DNA of 29,462 bases from a virus. The position numbers and the translations under genes were made by a program. Below are positions 5,758 through 13,046 of this stretch, piece after piece; positions within the stretch are counted from its first letter, which is position 1, and the number at the start of each line of letters is the position of its first letter. The stretch is from positions 1-29,462 of IMG/VR virus record IMGVR_UViG_3300033571_017037. One strand, 5' to 3'. The notes under the pieces are model-generated. The model searched no databases, had not been told where the DNA came from, and worked only from the letters and a program-made list of their open reading frames with translations.

Positions 5758-5919
5758 TTATCCTTTAAAAAGTAAACTGGCGACAGCGGCACCGTTCAAT
5801 GCACTTAGAAATATAAACACCCATCCCTCTTTATTTTCTTCATCATTAAAACATTCGGCAGCTTTTTTCCAACAATATAATGCGAAAATTGTGTTTAAGA
5901 AAAGATAAAAGTCGTTCAT
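5758..5919 (-). CDS. small membrane protein, two hydrophobic helices
   Basis: 53 residues from the ATG at 5919: MNDFYLFLNTIFALYCW, an acidic turn (FNDEENKEGW), then VFIFLSALNGAAVASLLF. Two transmembrane segments joined by a short loop. The ribosome site is weak (GGAAA). The stop lies one base before the next gene. Confidence 0.6.
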   Translation of the reverse strand: MNDFYLFLNTIFALYCWKKAAECFNDEENKEGWVFIFLSALNGAAVASLLFKG

Positions 5920-5920
5920 A

Positions 5921-6268
5921 TTATTTCCGTAAAATATCCTCTTCAAGACATTCTTCACCATATTGAATTTCGATAATTTTTAGTGGAATGCTTGCTTGAT
6001 TTTCAAGTCGATGCCATGTTCCTTTGGGAATCGTCAATTTATCAAACTTTTTGTAAACACCTTGCAAAATATTTACACCATCATAGTCATTAGATGTCCA
6101 CACTGTTGCAAACCCCGAGGCGACAAACCATTCCTCTGCTCGCTTGAAATGTTTCTGCATACTCAGGCTCTTTTCAGGTAGCACGTAAAGTTCTTTAACT
6201 TTAATGTTTTTCCCGTCATCATAAAACACTGAATAATGACCCCAAGGTTTTTCAACAATTTGTAACAT
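5921..6268 (-). CDS. cupin protein, mannose-6-phosphate isomerase type II-like
   Basis: 115 residues forming one cupin domain. It opens with EKPWGHYSVF and has LSMQKHFKRAEEWFV (the QxHxxRxExW metal-binding signature), then IPKGTWHRLEN (second His) and PLKIIEIQYGEEC. This is the C-terminal domain of phosphomannose isomerase/mannose-1-phosphate guanylyltransferase proteins. Stand-alone versions may isomerise sugar phosphates or bind sugars; the phage role is unknown. AGGAG lies 5 nt before the ATG. Confidence 0.8.
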   Translation of the reverse strand: MLQIVEKPWGHYSVFYDDGKNIKVKELYVLPEKSLSMQKHFKRAEEWFVASGFATVWTSNDYDGVNILQGVYKKFDKLTIPKGTWHRLENQASIPLKIIEIQYGEECLEEDILRK

Positions 6269-6276
6269 AAGAACTC

Positions 6277-6423
6277 CTATTTAGCCGCCAGAAGATAAAG
6301 TCCGACGTTTGAAAAGGCATAACCCCCAAAGGCTATTGCCATACCCAAGTTACCCTTTAGGCCTTGTTCTACAGCCACATAGAGGTAAATCATTCCTACA
6401 AAAAGTATAAGATTATCGCTCAT
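6277..6423 (-). CDS. small membrane protein, unknown
   Basis: 48 residues: MSDNLILFVGMIYLYVAVEQ, then a Gly-rich second hydrophobic segment (LGMAIAFGGYAFSNVGLYLL). Two short membrane helices. The stop codon TAG is part of the ribosome site of the cupin gene, which supports the call; its own ribosome site is poor. It is divergent from the plus-strand pair at 6496-6752. Confidence 0.55.
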   Translation of the reverse strand: MSDNLILFVGMIYLYVAVEQGLKGNLGMAIAFGGYAFSNVGLYLLAAK

Positions 6424-6439
6424 TTTTGTTGCATTGCAT

Positions 6440-6447
6440 CATAAATA
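6440..6447 (+). promoter_or_regulatory. late-type promoter for the plus-strand cassette
   Basis: CATAAATA, one base off the T4 late consensus TATAAATA, about 49 nt before the first plus-strand ATG. It is followed by GGGAGA-CAAA-ATCTCC, which can fold into a small hairpin in the leader. Confidence 0.4.
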
Positions 6448-6495
6448 ATAGGGAGACAAAATCTCCAAACTTTCAAACAACCCAAAAGGTCAAAC

Positions 6496-6651
6496 ATGAT
6501 TACCAGCATCATACAGTACATCTCTCAAAAAATCAAGCAACATGATGAAAAATCCTTCAATGAGAAATACTTTAAACATGCACAAGATATCGTTGACGTA
6601 GAGAGAATTCTTCGTCAGCTTGACCATAACAGAAAAGGATTTTACAGATGA
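6496..6651 (+). CDS. small plus-strand protein, unknown
   Basis: 51 residues, MITSIIQYISQKIKQHDEKS onwards, amphipathic and helical in appearance, with a C-terminal IVDVERILRQLDHN segment. AAAAGG lies 6 nt before the ATG. Its TGA overlaps the ATG of the next gene (ATGA). These two genes are the only plus-strand ones I can support in the window. Confidence 0.55.
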   Translation: MITSIIQYISQKIKQHDEKSFNEKYFKHAQDIVDVERILRQLDHNRKGFYR

Positions 6652-6752
6652 AAAAGTTCCTAAGCATTTTAACAATCATATTTTCTTCCATCGCTGAAGG
6701 TAGAGCAAAAGCATACGAAGCAAGATTACGTCACCGCGGAATTATGCTTTAA
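6648..6752 (+). CDS. 34-residue plus-strand protein, unknown
   Basis: MKKFLSILTIIFSSIAEGRA followed by KAYEARLRHRGIML. It has a hydrophobic N-terminal segment and a basic amphipathic end. The motif EGRxxxAYxARLRHRG resembles very small proteins of other large phages. The stop overlaps the end of the convergent metallophosphoesterase gene by four bases. Confidence 0.5.
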   Translation: MKKFLSILTIIFSSIAEGRAKAYEARLRHRGIML

Positions 6753-7564
6753 ACTTCTACTGGTAGTGGGAAGTATGGGTCAACATCTTGATATTGTCTT
6801 TCGTATCCCACGTAACCTCGAGGATTGCACACAACGCGGGTATTACCCACCATGTAATCGAATTCTGAGTGGGTGTGCCCGTGTACCCACAGTTTAATTT
6901 GAGGGCGACTCATAATAAATTCTTCTAGATTAGAACGATACGCTCCATTCATGTGGTAATCTCTTTCATAGTTTGGCTTAACACTCTTATGAGAAGGTGC
7001 GTGGTGACCAACAACGACACACTTTTTATCGGCGTAAATTTTTGTTTGTTCATCGATAAACGAAAGACTTTTCTTATGTTGTTCTAGAACATCTTGCGGT
7101 GTGAACTTACGATTCTGTACACGATTTCTGATGATTCGAAAATCATTCATGCATCCTTGTGCAGTAGCCATACTGATAGGATCTTCTTTATTAAAGTCTG
7201 TCCATAAAGTTTGTCCGATGAACACTATATCATCAATCTGTTTCGTTTCATTATCAAGAAAATAAACGTTTGGTCCGACACTTTCGCAAAACTCACGGAG
7301 AATCATAGGCGAATCGTTGAAGTCACCTCCATAGTGTTCATGGTTACCCATGATGTAAATCACGTGAGGAAACTTCTCTGAGCAGGTACGGAAAAATTCT
7401 TTAAAGTCCTCAATATCTTTTTCACGATAATTTCCAGGTTCTTTACCTAAAGCCCTTGCAACAAGAATATCACCCGCAAGAATTAGAACATCGATGTTTT
7501 CTTTATTCTCGATAGGAAGATATCCAAACTCAAGATGAATGTCAGAACAGATACCTAGCTTCAT
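6749..7564 (-). CDS. calcineurin-like metallophosphoesterase
   Basis: 271 residues with all five metallophosphoesterase motifs in order: CSDIH (D8, H10), AGDIL (D32), MGNHEHYG (N74, H75), VVGHHAP, and VHGHTHSEFDY near the C-terminus. It is a cytoplasmic two-metal phosphohydrolase of the YfcE/MPE superfamily; the substrate cannot be told from sequence. The start MKLGICSDIH places the first motif at its usual position. The ATG overlaps the previous gene's stop (TAATG). Confidence 0.85.
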   Translation of the reverse strand: MKLGICSDIHLEFGYLPIENKENIDVLILAGDILVARALGKEPGNYREKDIEDFKEFFRTCSEKFPHVIYIMGNHEHYGGDFNDSPMILREFCESVGPNVYFLDNETKQIDDIVFIGQTLWTDFNKEDPISMATAQGCMNDFRIIRNRVQNRKFTPQDVLEQHKKSLSFIDEQTKIYADKKCVVVGHHAPSHKSVKPNYERDYHMNGAYRSNLEEFIMSRPQIKLWVHGHTHSEFDYMVGNTRVVCNPRGYVGYERQYQDVDPYFPLPVEV

Positions 7565-7755
7565 TATGGTCCTTCGTATACGTGTACTTTAATTTCTACC
7601 CCACAACCAGGATATTTTTTTTCATTCAACGAACGAATTAGATCAAAGGGGATGGTTTGTTTTTCACCCCACACCCCCAAAATTTTTTTCTTCTTCGGCC
7701 TATTCATTGCATCAAGAATATGAACTTCAACGATATTCCGAATTTGATTAAACAT
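7564..7755 (-). CDS. small protein, unknown
   Basis: 63 residues from the ATG at 7755, preceded by AAGGA at 7 nt; the frame is open to 7809 but that part overlaps dsbA. MFNQIRNIVEVHILDAMNRP, a KKKK turn, then beta-like IKVHVYEGP. No family recognised. It sits between dsbA and the phosphoesterase. Confidence 0.6.
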   Translation of the reverse strand: MFNQIRNIVEVHILDAMNRPKKKKILGVWGEKQTIPFDLIRSLNEKKYPGCGVEIKVHVYEGP

Positions 7756-8035
7756 TAGTTGATCCTTGCGGTACGGGTGCGGTTGTAATCGTTTCATACA
7801 ACGATTCAAATTCTTCTTGCTCTTCTACCTCTTGTGTAAACGTTTGTGTATGGTATACCTTAATCATTTTGCGAAAGACACGTTTTGAGATCATCGGATA
7901 CTTCGCTGTAATATCCTTAATCGTTTCGCTAATGTAACTGCGCTCACCCTCGATTCGAGTCATCGCGCCAGAAATTTCATGAAGTGCATCTCGAATGGTT
8001 TTTCGATCTGCGGGATTGCTAAAAATCATACTCAT
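7748..8035 (-). CDS. dsbA: DsbA-like double-strand DNA-binding late transcription protein
   Basis: 95 residues. The segment ISETIKDITAKYPMISKRVF and the end KVYHTQTFTQEVEEQEEFESL parallel T4 DsbA (an IKDI helix and a LYHKDNRDVFEAETEEVVEL-like end). T4 DsbA binds late promoter DNA and helps regulate late transcription. In T4 dsbA lies next to rnh, and here rnh is two genes upstream, which supports the call. GGAG lies 6 nt before the ATG. The C-terminal extension TTAPVPQGSTNV is not in T4. Confidence 0.7.
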   Translation of the reverse strand: MSMIFSNPADRKTIRDALHEISGAMTRIEGERSYISETIKDITAKYPMISKRVFRKMIKVYHTQTFTQEVEEQEEFESLYETITTAPVPQGSTNV

Positions 8036-8043
8036 AATATCTC

Positions 8044-8433
8044 CTATCGTCTACGTTCACTTGATCCAAGTGTAGTCGGATCTGTGTCATCTGTAATGTA
8101 TTGAATACCACCTTTGTTGTAAGCAATTGCAACACGTTTACTTTTTGCAATGATCGCTTCCTGAACTTCTTCTGATTCCTTTTGCAAATTGAAAGGATCC
8201 ATGATACTTTTTACACCCAGAACAGTTGCCTTACCTGAATCGACGCTGGGAATCGCAAGAGCCTCTTCATAACCTCGACGATATGGTTTATTTTGTGTCA
8301 GCTTTCCTGAGGGCTTTGAGGGTTTTTGCCCAGAAGGATTTACACTTTTTAACCAACGATTGTATTCTTCCGCCTCTTGCCTCTTCGGTCGGTTGGGCTT
8401 TTTTGAACTGCGGGTGGTCGTATAGATCAGCAT
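8044..8433 (-). CDS. conserved marine T4-like phage protein, unknown
   Basis: 129 residues from the ATG at 8433. The N-terminus MLIYTTTRSSKKPNRPKRQE leads to AEEYNRWLKSV, then a low-complexity middle and GKATVLGVKSIMDPFN, ending in ERRR. I recall the same build (basic N-terminus with xYxxWL, central LGIGTMH-like strand, C-terminal RR) in a cyanophage protein family of unknown function. Its place between rnh and dsbA suggests a role in replication or late transcription. Confidence 0.65.
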   Translation of the reverse strand: MLIYTTTRSSKKPNRPKRQEAEEYNRWLKSVNPSGQKPSKPSGKLTQNKPYRRGYEEALAIPSVDSGKATVLGVKSIMDPFNLQKESEEVQEAIIAKSKRVAIAYNKGGIQYITDDTDPTTLGSSERRR

Positions 8434-8481
8434 GCCATTCACCATTCAAAAACATCATTGTAACATCAGCTTCTACGTCTG

Positions 8482-8982
8482 TCAAGCGGCCTTCTTCGGC
8501 CTTCCTCGCTTTTTTGGTGCTGTTTCCTCCTGTTGTTGCGTTTCTACAACAGGTTGTTGCACAGGAAGCAAGTCGGGAAACGTTTGATTGACCAGGTCAT
8601 ATGTCATAGCAGAATACATGCGAGTCAATTCTTTATCTTTCACGGCACACAGAAGTTCAGCTTCTTTTTCATTGATGCTTTCTAGCAATTGAATGAAAAG
8701 AGTCTCACGTTTAATCTTGTGCAAGTTCGGCGGGGGATTGATCCACGTATACATCCGACGCATTTCTTTATAAAGATTGGTGTCTGCCATTCCCATAGGT
8801 ATACCTCTTCGTTTGAATGGGGGCATACCCTCAGGAAGTTGCATACGAACTTCAGGATGAAAGTTCATCTTTAATAGGTCGATGAGTACGGGAGAAGTAT
8901 TTTTAAGCAGAATTTGTTTTCGTTCTTCAACGGTTTCTGCTTTTTGTACTTTATCAAAAATTTCAGGAAGTAAAAGGCGCAT
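8482..8982 (-). CDS. conserved T4-like phage protein with AT-hook-like tail
   Basis: 166 residues from the ATG at 8982 (GGAG upstream). MRLLLPEIFDKVQKAETVEE, a predicted helical body with LPEGMPPFKR and MADTNLYKEMRRMYTWI, then a Gln/Glu-rich linker and KKRGRPKKAA at the C-terminus, which matches the AT-hook core (RGRP). The body is a conserved unknown in marine T4-like phages. The tail suggests binding to A/T-rich minor grooves. It lies directly after rnh. Confidence 0.7.
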   Translation of the reverse strand: MRLLLPEIFDKVQKAETVEERKQILLKNTSPVLIDLLKMNFHPEVRMQLPEGMPPFKRRGIPMGMADTNLYKEMRRMYTWINPPPNLHKIKRETLFIQLLESINEKEAELLCAVKDKELTRMYSAMTYDLVNQTFPDLLPVQQPVVETQQQEETAPKKRGRPKKAA

Positions 8983-8983
8983 T

Positions 8984-9865
8984 TTAAAACTCCGATATAA
9001 CCTCAAGCATCATTTTCATTTTATTTTGCATGAAGTAGTTTAGTAGCTGACTACGATCTTTTTTGGGTTGACTAACGAAATTATTTATAATAGATTCCTT
9101 TACACTTCGAGGAATACAATCAAGATCTACCAAAACTTTATTACGGTCATAGTTCTTTTTAAACTCATTGTCGGATGGCATTTTTTGAGAATCCTTAATC
9201 CATTCCTCCAGCTTCTTGCTCATCACAGGTTTTTGTCTGCGACCTTCTACAAGACAATTATCGTCTGACAGAACATTAGGAACACCATCACCCGTATCTC
9301 CGCGAATAATGTGCTCAATGACATAATGTTCAGGTTTACGGTCAGGTTTCACCATTTTCTTATGAATGGGACTATACTGTTTGACGTTTGGATACTTCTG
9401 CAACTGGATGAAGTCGTGGTCTCCTGACACAACCAGAAATGGTTTGGGTTCTTCGACGATACCCACAGAAAGGTCGTTTGTTTGGGTCCACTCCGCAAGA
9501 GTCGCAATAACATCATCTGCCTCAGCGCCTTCAATGTTTAGAACAGGGTATGGAAAGAAAGTATTCAGTTCTTCGCGAATGGTAGATAACGCCTCAAAGA
9601 TTGCTTTCCAATCATACCCCGAATCTTCTCTTTCTTTCTTACGATTGGCTTTGTAGTTCGGAAACACTGATCTGCGCCAGTAAGTGCGATTGTCGCAAGC
9701 GATTACAATGTCACCATATGTTGCACCAAATTTTTGCTTGTACCCGCGAATAGAATTTAGAATCATATGGCGAATGAGAGGGAGGTTAATCTCAATGTCT
9801 TTGCGACCTCCCAATTCAGCCATCAAGTTTGAGATGGCTGTCTGCGAATAATCAATTACAATCAT
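8984..9865 (-). CDS. rnh: RNase H / 5'-3' flap exonuclease, T4 Rnh type
   Basis: 293 residues with the FEN-family acidic residues: MIVIDYSQ (D5), ACDNRTYWRRSVFPNYKANR, EGAEADDVIA, VVSGDHDFIQL and IRGDTGDGVPN (helix-hairpin-helix start). T4 Rnh removes RNA primers and short flaps from Okazaki fragments. Its length is close to T4 Rnh (305). The start overlaps the previous gene's TGA by 4 nt. An exact TATAAATA lies inside it at 9082-9089. Confidence 0.88.
   Translation of the reverse strand: MIVIDYSQTAISNLMAELGGRKDIEINLPLIRHMILNSIRGYKQKFGATYGDIVIACDNRTYWRRSVFPNYKANRKKEREDSGYDWKAIFEALSTIREELNTFFPYPVLNIEGAEADDVIATLAEWTQTNDLSVGIVEEPKPFLVVSGDHDFIQLQKYPNVKQYSPIHKKMVKPDRKPEHYVIEHIIRGDTGDGVPNVLSDDNCLVEGRRQKPVMSKKLEEWIKDSQKMPSDNEFKKNYDRNKVLVDLDCIPRSVKESIINNFVSQPKKDRSQLLNYFMQNKMKMMLEVISEF
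9082..9089 (-). promoter_or_regulatory. candidate internal late promoter in rnh
   Basis: The minus strand has a perfect TATAAATA within the rnh coding region, about 100 nt before the start of the next gene (8982). It could give late expression of the 8982-7564 genes including dsbA. The match could also be chance in A/T-rich coding sequence. Confidence 0.35.
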
Positions 9866-10923
9866 TTAATAGTCCTAACGATTAGAGTGTCTGCATTAAG
9901 GCGACCGTTGACTTCTACTTGCACTGCTTTGATGTTGTCCATAAATTTACGAAGCTGAATCTTGCCTGCACTTAGTAGATCCTTAAGTTGTTCAGCAGGT
10001 TTACGCAGAGTCTTTTGACAAGACATCTCAGGATCGTAGTTTTGCAAAGTTGTACCTTTGACTTGAATCCCCAAGGCGCTGTCAGTTCGATATACAGACA
10101 GCTTTCGTGTTTTTGTATTGAACAACCAAACCTGTTGGGCACCAACAATAGTTGTAGGTGACACTGAAGTGATCTTCAAATCATCATCTTTAGCTTTGTA
10201 CTTTAGCGTTTTTACTTGTTGTGTCGGAGGCTTGACTTTCTTTTCGCGAGGTTTACGATTAGCTTTTTTGTATGAAGAATACTTTTCAGCATCCTCAACA
10301 AACGTCGCTAGTTTCTTAATGAAAGCAAGAAGGTCCTTCTTTCGAATGTTTGAATAACCTTCAACAAGGTCTTTGTCTGTGCCTTCATAGGCGCTGATGA
10401 GTTCCTTCAGCTTTGTCTTTGTCCATTCTTCAATGTTAGGCCCGATAGTTTGAGGCATCTGATTTTTCTTCAGGTCCTCGAGCAAAGAGAATGATTCTTT
10501 GGGGTTCTTGAATAGTTGGTCAAAGACCCCTTCAAGTTCGCCAATGTAAGCATTAATTTTATTTTGCGTAGCTTCTTGAATAGAGACACGTGGAGTGTTT
10601 GTCGTAACAGGCACAGACTTCTTTGCACGATTCAATTGTGCCAGATATACGTTTAGTTTGTCAACGTGCTCCTCGGAGAGGTTTGCTCCTTTATTGCACA
10701 AATGTGCAATCCACCCCATCGTGGGAACAATATCAGAATCAGTCACACCTGAAATAGTAATGCCTTGCTTCTTTGCATACTGTTCAATGTAATTCCGTGC
10801 ATCCTTCTTATCCCGTTCGAAATTAAACCAATTCAAGGCACTGACTAGTTTTGCAGTGTAGTCATCTTTAGATACATCGATGGATACGAAGTTGGGTTCA
10901 GAGGATGCGACGGCTTTACTCAC
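9862..10923 (-). CDS. conserved phage protein, unknown function
   Basis: 353 residues. The N-terminal third (NFERDKKDARNYIEQYAKKQ and MGWIAHLCNKGANLSEEHVD) is helical. A basic Lys/Arg linker follows (about 215-245, NRKPREKKVKPP). The C-terminal part is beta-rich (VWLFNTKTRKLSVYRTDSAL, later GRLNADTLIVRTIK). No catalytic signature is visible. It overlaps rnh and the DUF2693-like gene by 4 nt each, so it is likely co-translated with replication genes. Confidence 0.7.
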   Translation of the reverse strand: MSKAVASSEPNFVSIDVSKDDYTAKLVSALNWFNFERDKKDARNYIEQYAKKQGITISGVTDSDIVPTMGWIAHLCNKGANLSEEHVDKLNVYLAQLNRAKKSVPVTTNTPRVSIQEATQNKINAYIGELEGVFDQLFKNPKESFSLLEDLKKNQMPQTIGPNIEEWTKTKLKELISAYEGTDKDLVEGYSNIRKKDLLAFIKKLATFVEDAEKYSSYKKANRKPREKKVKPPTQQVKTLKYKAKDDDLKITSVSPTTIVGAQQVWLFNTKTRKLSVYRTDSALGIQVKGTTLQNYDPEMSCQKTLRKPAEQLKDLLSAGKIQLRKFMDNIKAVQVEVNGRLNADTLIVRTIK

Positions 10924-11204
10924 AGTGTGATCCTTACTTGTTTGATGGAATCATATCGTACAGAACGCCACTCACCAATGTCAATATCAACAAGTGAAAT
11001 AACTTCATCGTTGGGCACTTTAGTTCGACCCGTCTTGCTTTCATAAACAGGAATTTTACTTTCCTCAAGCGATGCATTCATCACCCGCTCGCTTCCGTCA
11101 GTTTTCGTAAAGGTCAATTCGACGCCACCCATACGAAGCATGCTTTTCAACCAATCGCGAAAAGCTAGTTGGTTGTCCTCATCCCAATTAGTGTACTGGT
11201 TCAT
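10920..11204 (-). CDS. SH3-like beta-barrel phage protein (DUF2693-like)
   Basis: 94 residues. A short helix RDWLKSMLRMGGVELTFTKT is followed by DGSERVMNASLEE and a C-terminal EWRSVRYDSIKQVRI. This F-T-K-x-D-G-x-x-R-x-M-x-x-(S/T)-L pattern with a final WRSxRYDSI is the signature of the DUF2693 family found in many phages. The function is unknown. Confidence 0.65.
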   Translation of the reverse strand: MNQYTNWDEDNQLAFRDWLKSMLRMGGVELTFTKTDGSERVMNASLEESKIPVYESKTGRTKVPNDEVISLVDIDIGEWRSVRYDSIKQVRITL

Positions 11205-11431
11205 AATCCATACCTTTCTAAAATTTTGTTGTGAATACCTTCAACCAAATGACTGTCAATATACTCAGCGCAATCTCGAATTAGAAGTTCAACGAATGCA
11301 TTCATCTCCCTATCATATTGTGCTGCCCAATCAATCACTGCACCTTCAGGCTTCCAACCTTCATCTTCCCAAAAGCAAAATCCTGCTTCTTCAAGCAACT
11401 GCTTTATATTTTTGTGTTCAATAATTTGCAT
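11201..11431 (-). CDS. small phage protein, unknown
   Basis: 76 residues. The segment FVELLIRDCAEYIDSHLVEG followed by KILERYG resembles a common small-phage-protein pattern (ELIVRECA...HFG). Acidic and helical. It overlaps the DUF2693-like gene by 4 nt. No function recognised. Confidence 0.6.
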   Translation of the reverse strand: MQIIEHKNIKQLLEEAGFCFWEDEGWKPEGAVIDWAAQYDREMNAFVELLIRDCAEYIDSHLVEGIHNKILERYGL

Positions 11432-11432
11432 A

Positions 11433-11606
11433 TTATTCTACCGGGGAAAGCATTTCAATGCCTTGAGAGATGAAAAGTTGATATTCCATTACGAGTTCAG
11501 AAGAATATTCGCCAAGATGCTCATGAATATATCGCAAAGCCCCACTTGCATCTAAACTATACACTTCACGTAAACGTTCGACTTCACTTAAAAGACGAGA
11601 GAACAT
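11433..11606 (-). CDS. small protein, unknown
   Basis: 57 residues, MFSRLLSEVERLREVYSLDA onwards, amphipathic helical sequence ending EMLSPVE. TGAGG lies 6 nt before the ATG, a strong ribosome site. One base separates its stop from the next ATG. Part of the operon read from promoter B. Confidence 0.65.
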   Translation of the reverse strand: MFSRLLSEVERLREVYSLDASGALRYIHEHLGEYSSELVMEYQLFISQGIEMLSPVE

Positions 11607-11608
11607 TT

Positions 11609-11902
11609 TTACCTCAAGTAAAGATACCCACCTGACCAGGTAATATTCGTAGGATAATTATTTAGCAAGTTAAATCGCACATGCTTTGCAGGGGCATTCC
11701 AAGAGGCAGGCATGTAAACATCACCCGTTTTCATATCAACAAAAGCATGTACAGATCGGCTATTGTTATGAGTAACATTGATGATCTTTGCGTACTTTCT
11801 TCCGTATTCTACTTCTGCCCAAAATGAAAGCGTGCCAGTGTAAGACGCTTCAATATCATTGACATAACGATTAATTGCAATGGTAAGATCAGGAGGCATC
11901 AT
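11609..11902 (-). CDS. conserved phage protein, unknown
   Basis: 97 residues. The core KYAKIINVTHNNSRSVHAFV, followed by DMKTGDVYMPASWNAPAK, is a beta-rich motif I recall from small conserved proteins of many T4-like and other marine phages. No function known. It is in the promoter B operon. Confidence 0.65.
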   Translation of the reverse strand: MMPPDLTIAINRYVNDIEASYTGTLSFWAEVEYGRKYAKIINVTHNNSRSVHAFVDMKTGDVYMPASWNAPAKHVRFNLLNNYPTNITWSGGYLYLR

Positions 11903-11905
11903 GAT

Positions 11906-12151
11906 TTAAGCTCCGATTGTTTGATAGTAGCCATCCGCTGTCACGCGAAGAGCAGCATCTCCAGCAGTACCTCGCCGATACAGAGGACCACCAGTAAAGT
12001 AGACACAAGCCTCATTACAGACATCGAACATATTTGGATGAATCCAAGCATCGATGGGAAGTTTCCAGTGTTCTGGATTTTGAATGAGTTTAAAAGCGTC
12101 ATTCAATTGCCCATGAGTGTAGCCAAGACGACTTACAATTTGGTCATTCAT
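11906..12151 (-). CDS. small protein, unknown
   Basis: 81 residues, MNDQIVSRLGYTHGQLNDAF, then a Trp/Pro-rich middle (NPEHWKLPIDAWIHP) and a C-terminal GTAGDAALRVTADGYYQTIG. No family recognised. The ATG shares a base with the stop of the upstream gene (TAATG). Confidence 0.6.
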   Translation of the reverse strand: MNDQIVSRLGYTHGQLNDAFKLIQNPEHWKLPIDAWIHPNMFDVCNEACVYFTGGPLYRRGTAGDAALRVTADGYYQTIGA

Positions 12152-12399
12152 TAGATTAGATCCACTTGAACATCGACGGAAGTACGTTCCATGCGATCAT
12201 TGTAGAAGGTACTGGTATAAGCAAACCCGTTGATTTTCTCGCGAGCGATATGCTCTAGAGCATTCCAAGCAGCAACCCGCTGTTCAGTAAAACTCATTTG
12301 AGTCATACCCTCAACAGTAGTGACAAAACCGACACCGTTGACAATCACACGGACAGGCTGGGAGTTTTTCAGACCACGAATCACTGAACGAGTACGCAT
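12151..12399 (-). CDS. small early protein, unknown
   Basis: 82 residues from the ATG at 12399. MRTRSVIRGLKNSQPVRVIV, then NGVGFVTTVEGMTQMSFTEQ: a beta-rich start and a helical middle. The leader from promoter B is about 25 nt and carries GAGAGAG as a ribosome site. First gene of its operon, so probably expressed early. Confidence 0.65.
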   Translation of the reverse strand: MRTRSVIRGLKNSQPVRVIVNGVGFVTTVEGMTQMSFTEQRVAAWNALEHIAREKINGFAYTSTFYNDRMERTSVDVQVDLI

Positions 12400-12430
12400 C
12401 TCTATCTCTCTCAATCAATCAACAAAATCA

Positions 12431-12458
12431 ATTATACATCTACTGGCGAAAAGTGCAA
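12431..12458 (-). promoter_or_regulatory. sigma70-like early promoter B
   Basis: Minus strand TTGCAC (12458-12453), 16-bp spacer, TATAAT (12436-12431). It drives the genes from 12399 down towards 11201. Its -35 lies inside the 3' arm of a terminator-like hairpin. Confidence 0.75.
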
Positions 12459-12470
12459 CCGGTGTTGCAC
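12449..12470 (-). terminator. terminator-like palindrome overlapping the -35 of promoter B
   Basis: Minus strand GTGCAAC-ACCG-GTTGCAC followed by TTTT. The perfect 7-bp stem ends the transcript of the 13005-12481 genes and at the same time supplies the -35 hexamer TTGCAC. The U-run is short (four), so it may be an operator rather than a terminator. Confidence 0.5.
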
Positions 12471-12480
12471 AGAAACAACA

Positions 12481-12675
12481 TTATTTCCAGGCAGAAGTAG
12501 TCCCGACCGAGACTAGGCATTCCAGTTCTTCACGAGCTTCTTTCTCAGTGTCAAACCCCGAAGAATCGTAGCTTCCATCATAGAGCTTAACGTAATAACC
12601 ACCTACTCCGGGGCTGTGATCTAGATCCAGACCATACTCACCCTTACCTTCAACGATGAAAATCGCCTTGTCCAT
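12481..12675 (-). CDS. small acidic protein, unknown
   Basis: 64 residues, MDKAIFIVEGKGEYGLDLDH, then GVGGYYVKLYDGSYDSSGFD and an acidic helix TEKEAREELECLV. It looks like a small alpha/beta protein. It follows the GIY-YIG gene closely and is richer in G+C than the window average. No family recognised. Confidence 0.6.
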   Translation of the reverse strand: MDKAIFIVEGKGEYGLDLDHSPGVGGYYVKLYDGSYDSSGFDTEKEAREELECLVSVGTTSAWK

Positions 12676-12690
12676 TTCCTGCTCCTTTTC

Positions 12691-13005
12691 TCAGAAACTG
12701 TTCAATGTAGGAGAAAGTTCAGTAATCAGTTGACGTTCTCGCTGATGGGCATTCTTACGTCCTCGCACAATCTCCAGCACCTGATAACGCCAAGACGTGT
12801 CTTGCTGGGCCCGTAGAGCCTTGCTGAAGGCCCAATCTTTGCCGTCGTTGAGGGCAGCAGAAACATGTTTCTGCCAACGAACCTTGACGGAACGCAGATA
12901 GGCTTGCCCTTGTGCAACTGTCAGACCCACGTAAGTATCGCCAGTAGATACGTTAGTGATCTGATAGAGCACGTGATTTCTGTCGGAACGTCGTTTTCTC
13001 ATCAT
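12691..13005 (-). CDS. GIY-YIG nuclease, probably a homing-type endonuclease
   Basis: 104 residues. HVLYQITNVSTGDTYVGLT is the GIY-YIG core (Y-x-I and Y-V-G), followed by basic helices (KVRWQKHVSAALNDGKDWAF) and a late Glu/Arg region (HQRERQLITEL). It is a compact single-domain nuclease. G+C is about 53-55%, well above its surroundings, which suggests recent transfer. The -10 of promoter C ends only 7 nt before the first ATG, so the message may be leaderless or start at the second ATG (13002). Confidence 0.72.
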   Translation of the reverse strand: MMRKRRSDRNHVLYQITNVSTGDTYVGLTVAQGQAYLRSVKVRWQKHVSAALNDGKDWAFSKALRAQQDTSWRYQVLEIVRGRKNAHQRERQLITELSPTLNSF

Positions 13006-13011
13006 GCTTAC

Positions 13012-13039
13012 ATTATACAGAAGCTGGATAGAATGTCAA
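13012..13039 (-). promoter_or_regulatory. sigma70-like early promoter C
   Basis: Minus strand TTGACA (13039-13034), 16-bp spacer, TATAAT (13017-13012). Both hexamers are perfect. The predicted +1 falls on the A of the ATG at 13005. Confidence 0.75.
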
Positions 13040-13046
13040 GCAGAAG

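Noticed and set aside
8288-8485. 65-codon minus-strand frame with a TTG start (possible gp33-like protein)
   Set aside because: It lies almost wholly over the better-supported gene at 8044-8433 in another frame, and its sequence shows no recognisable gp33 feature.
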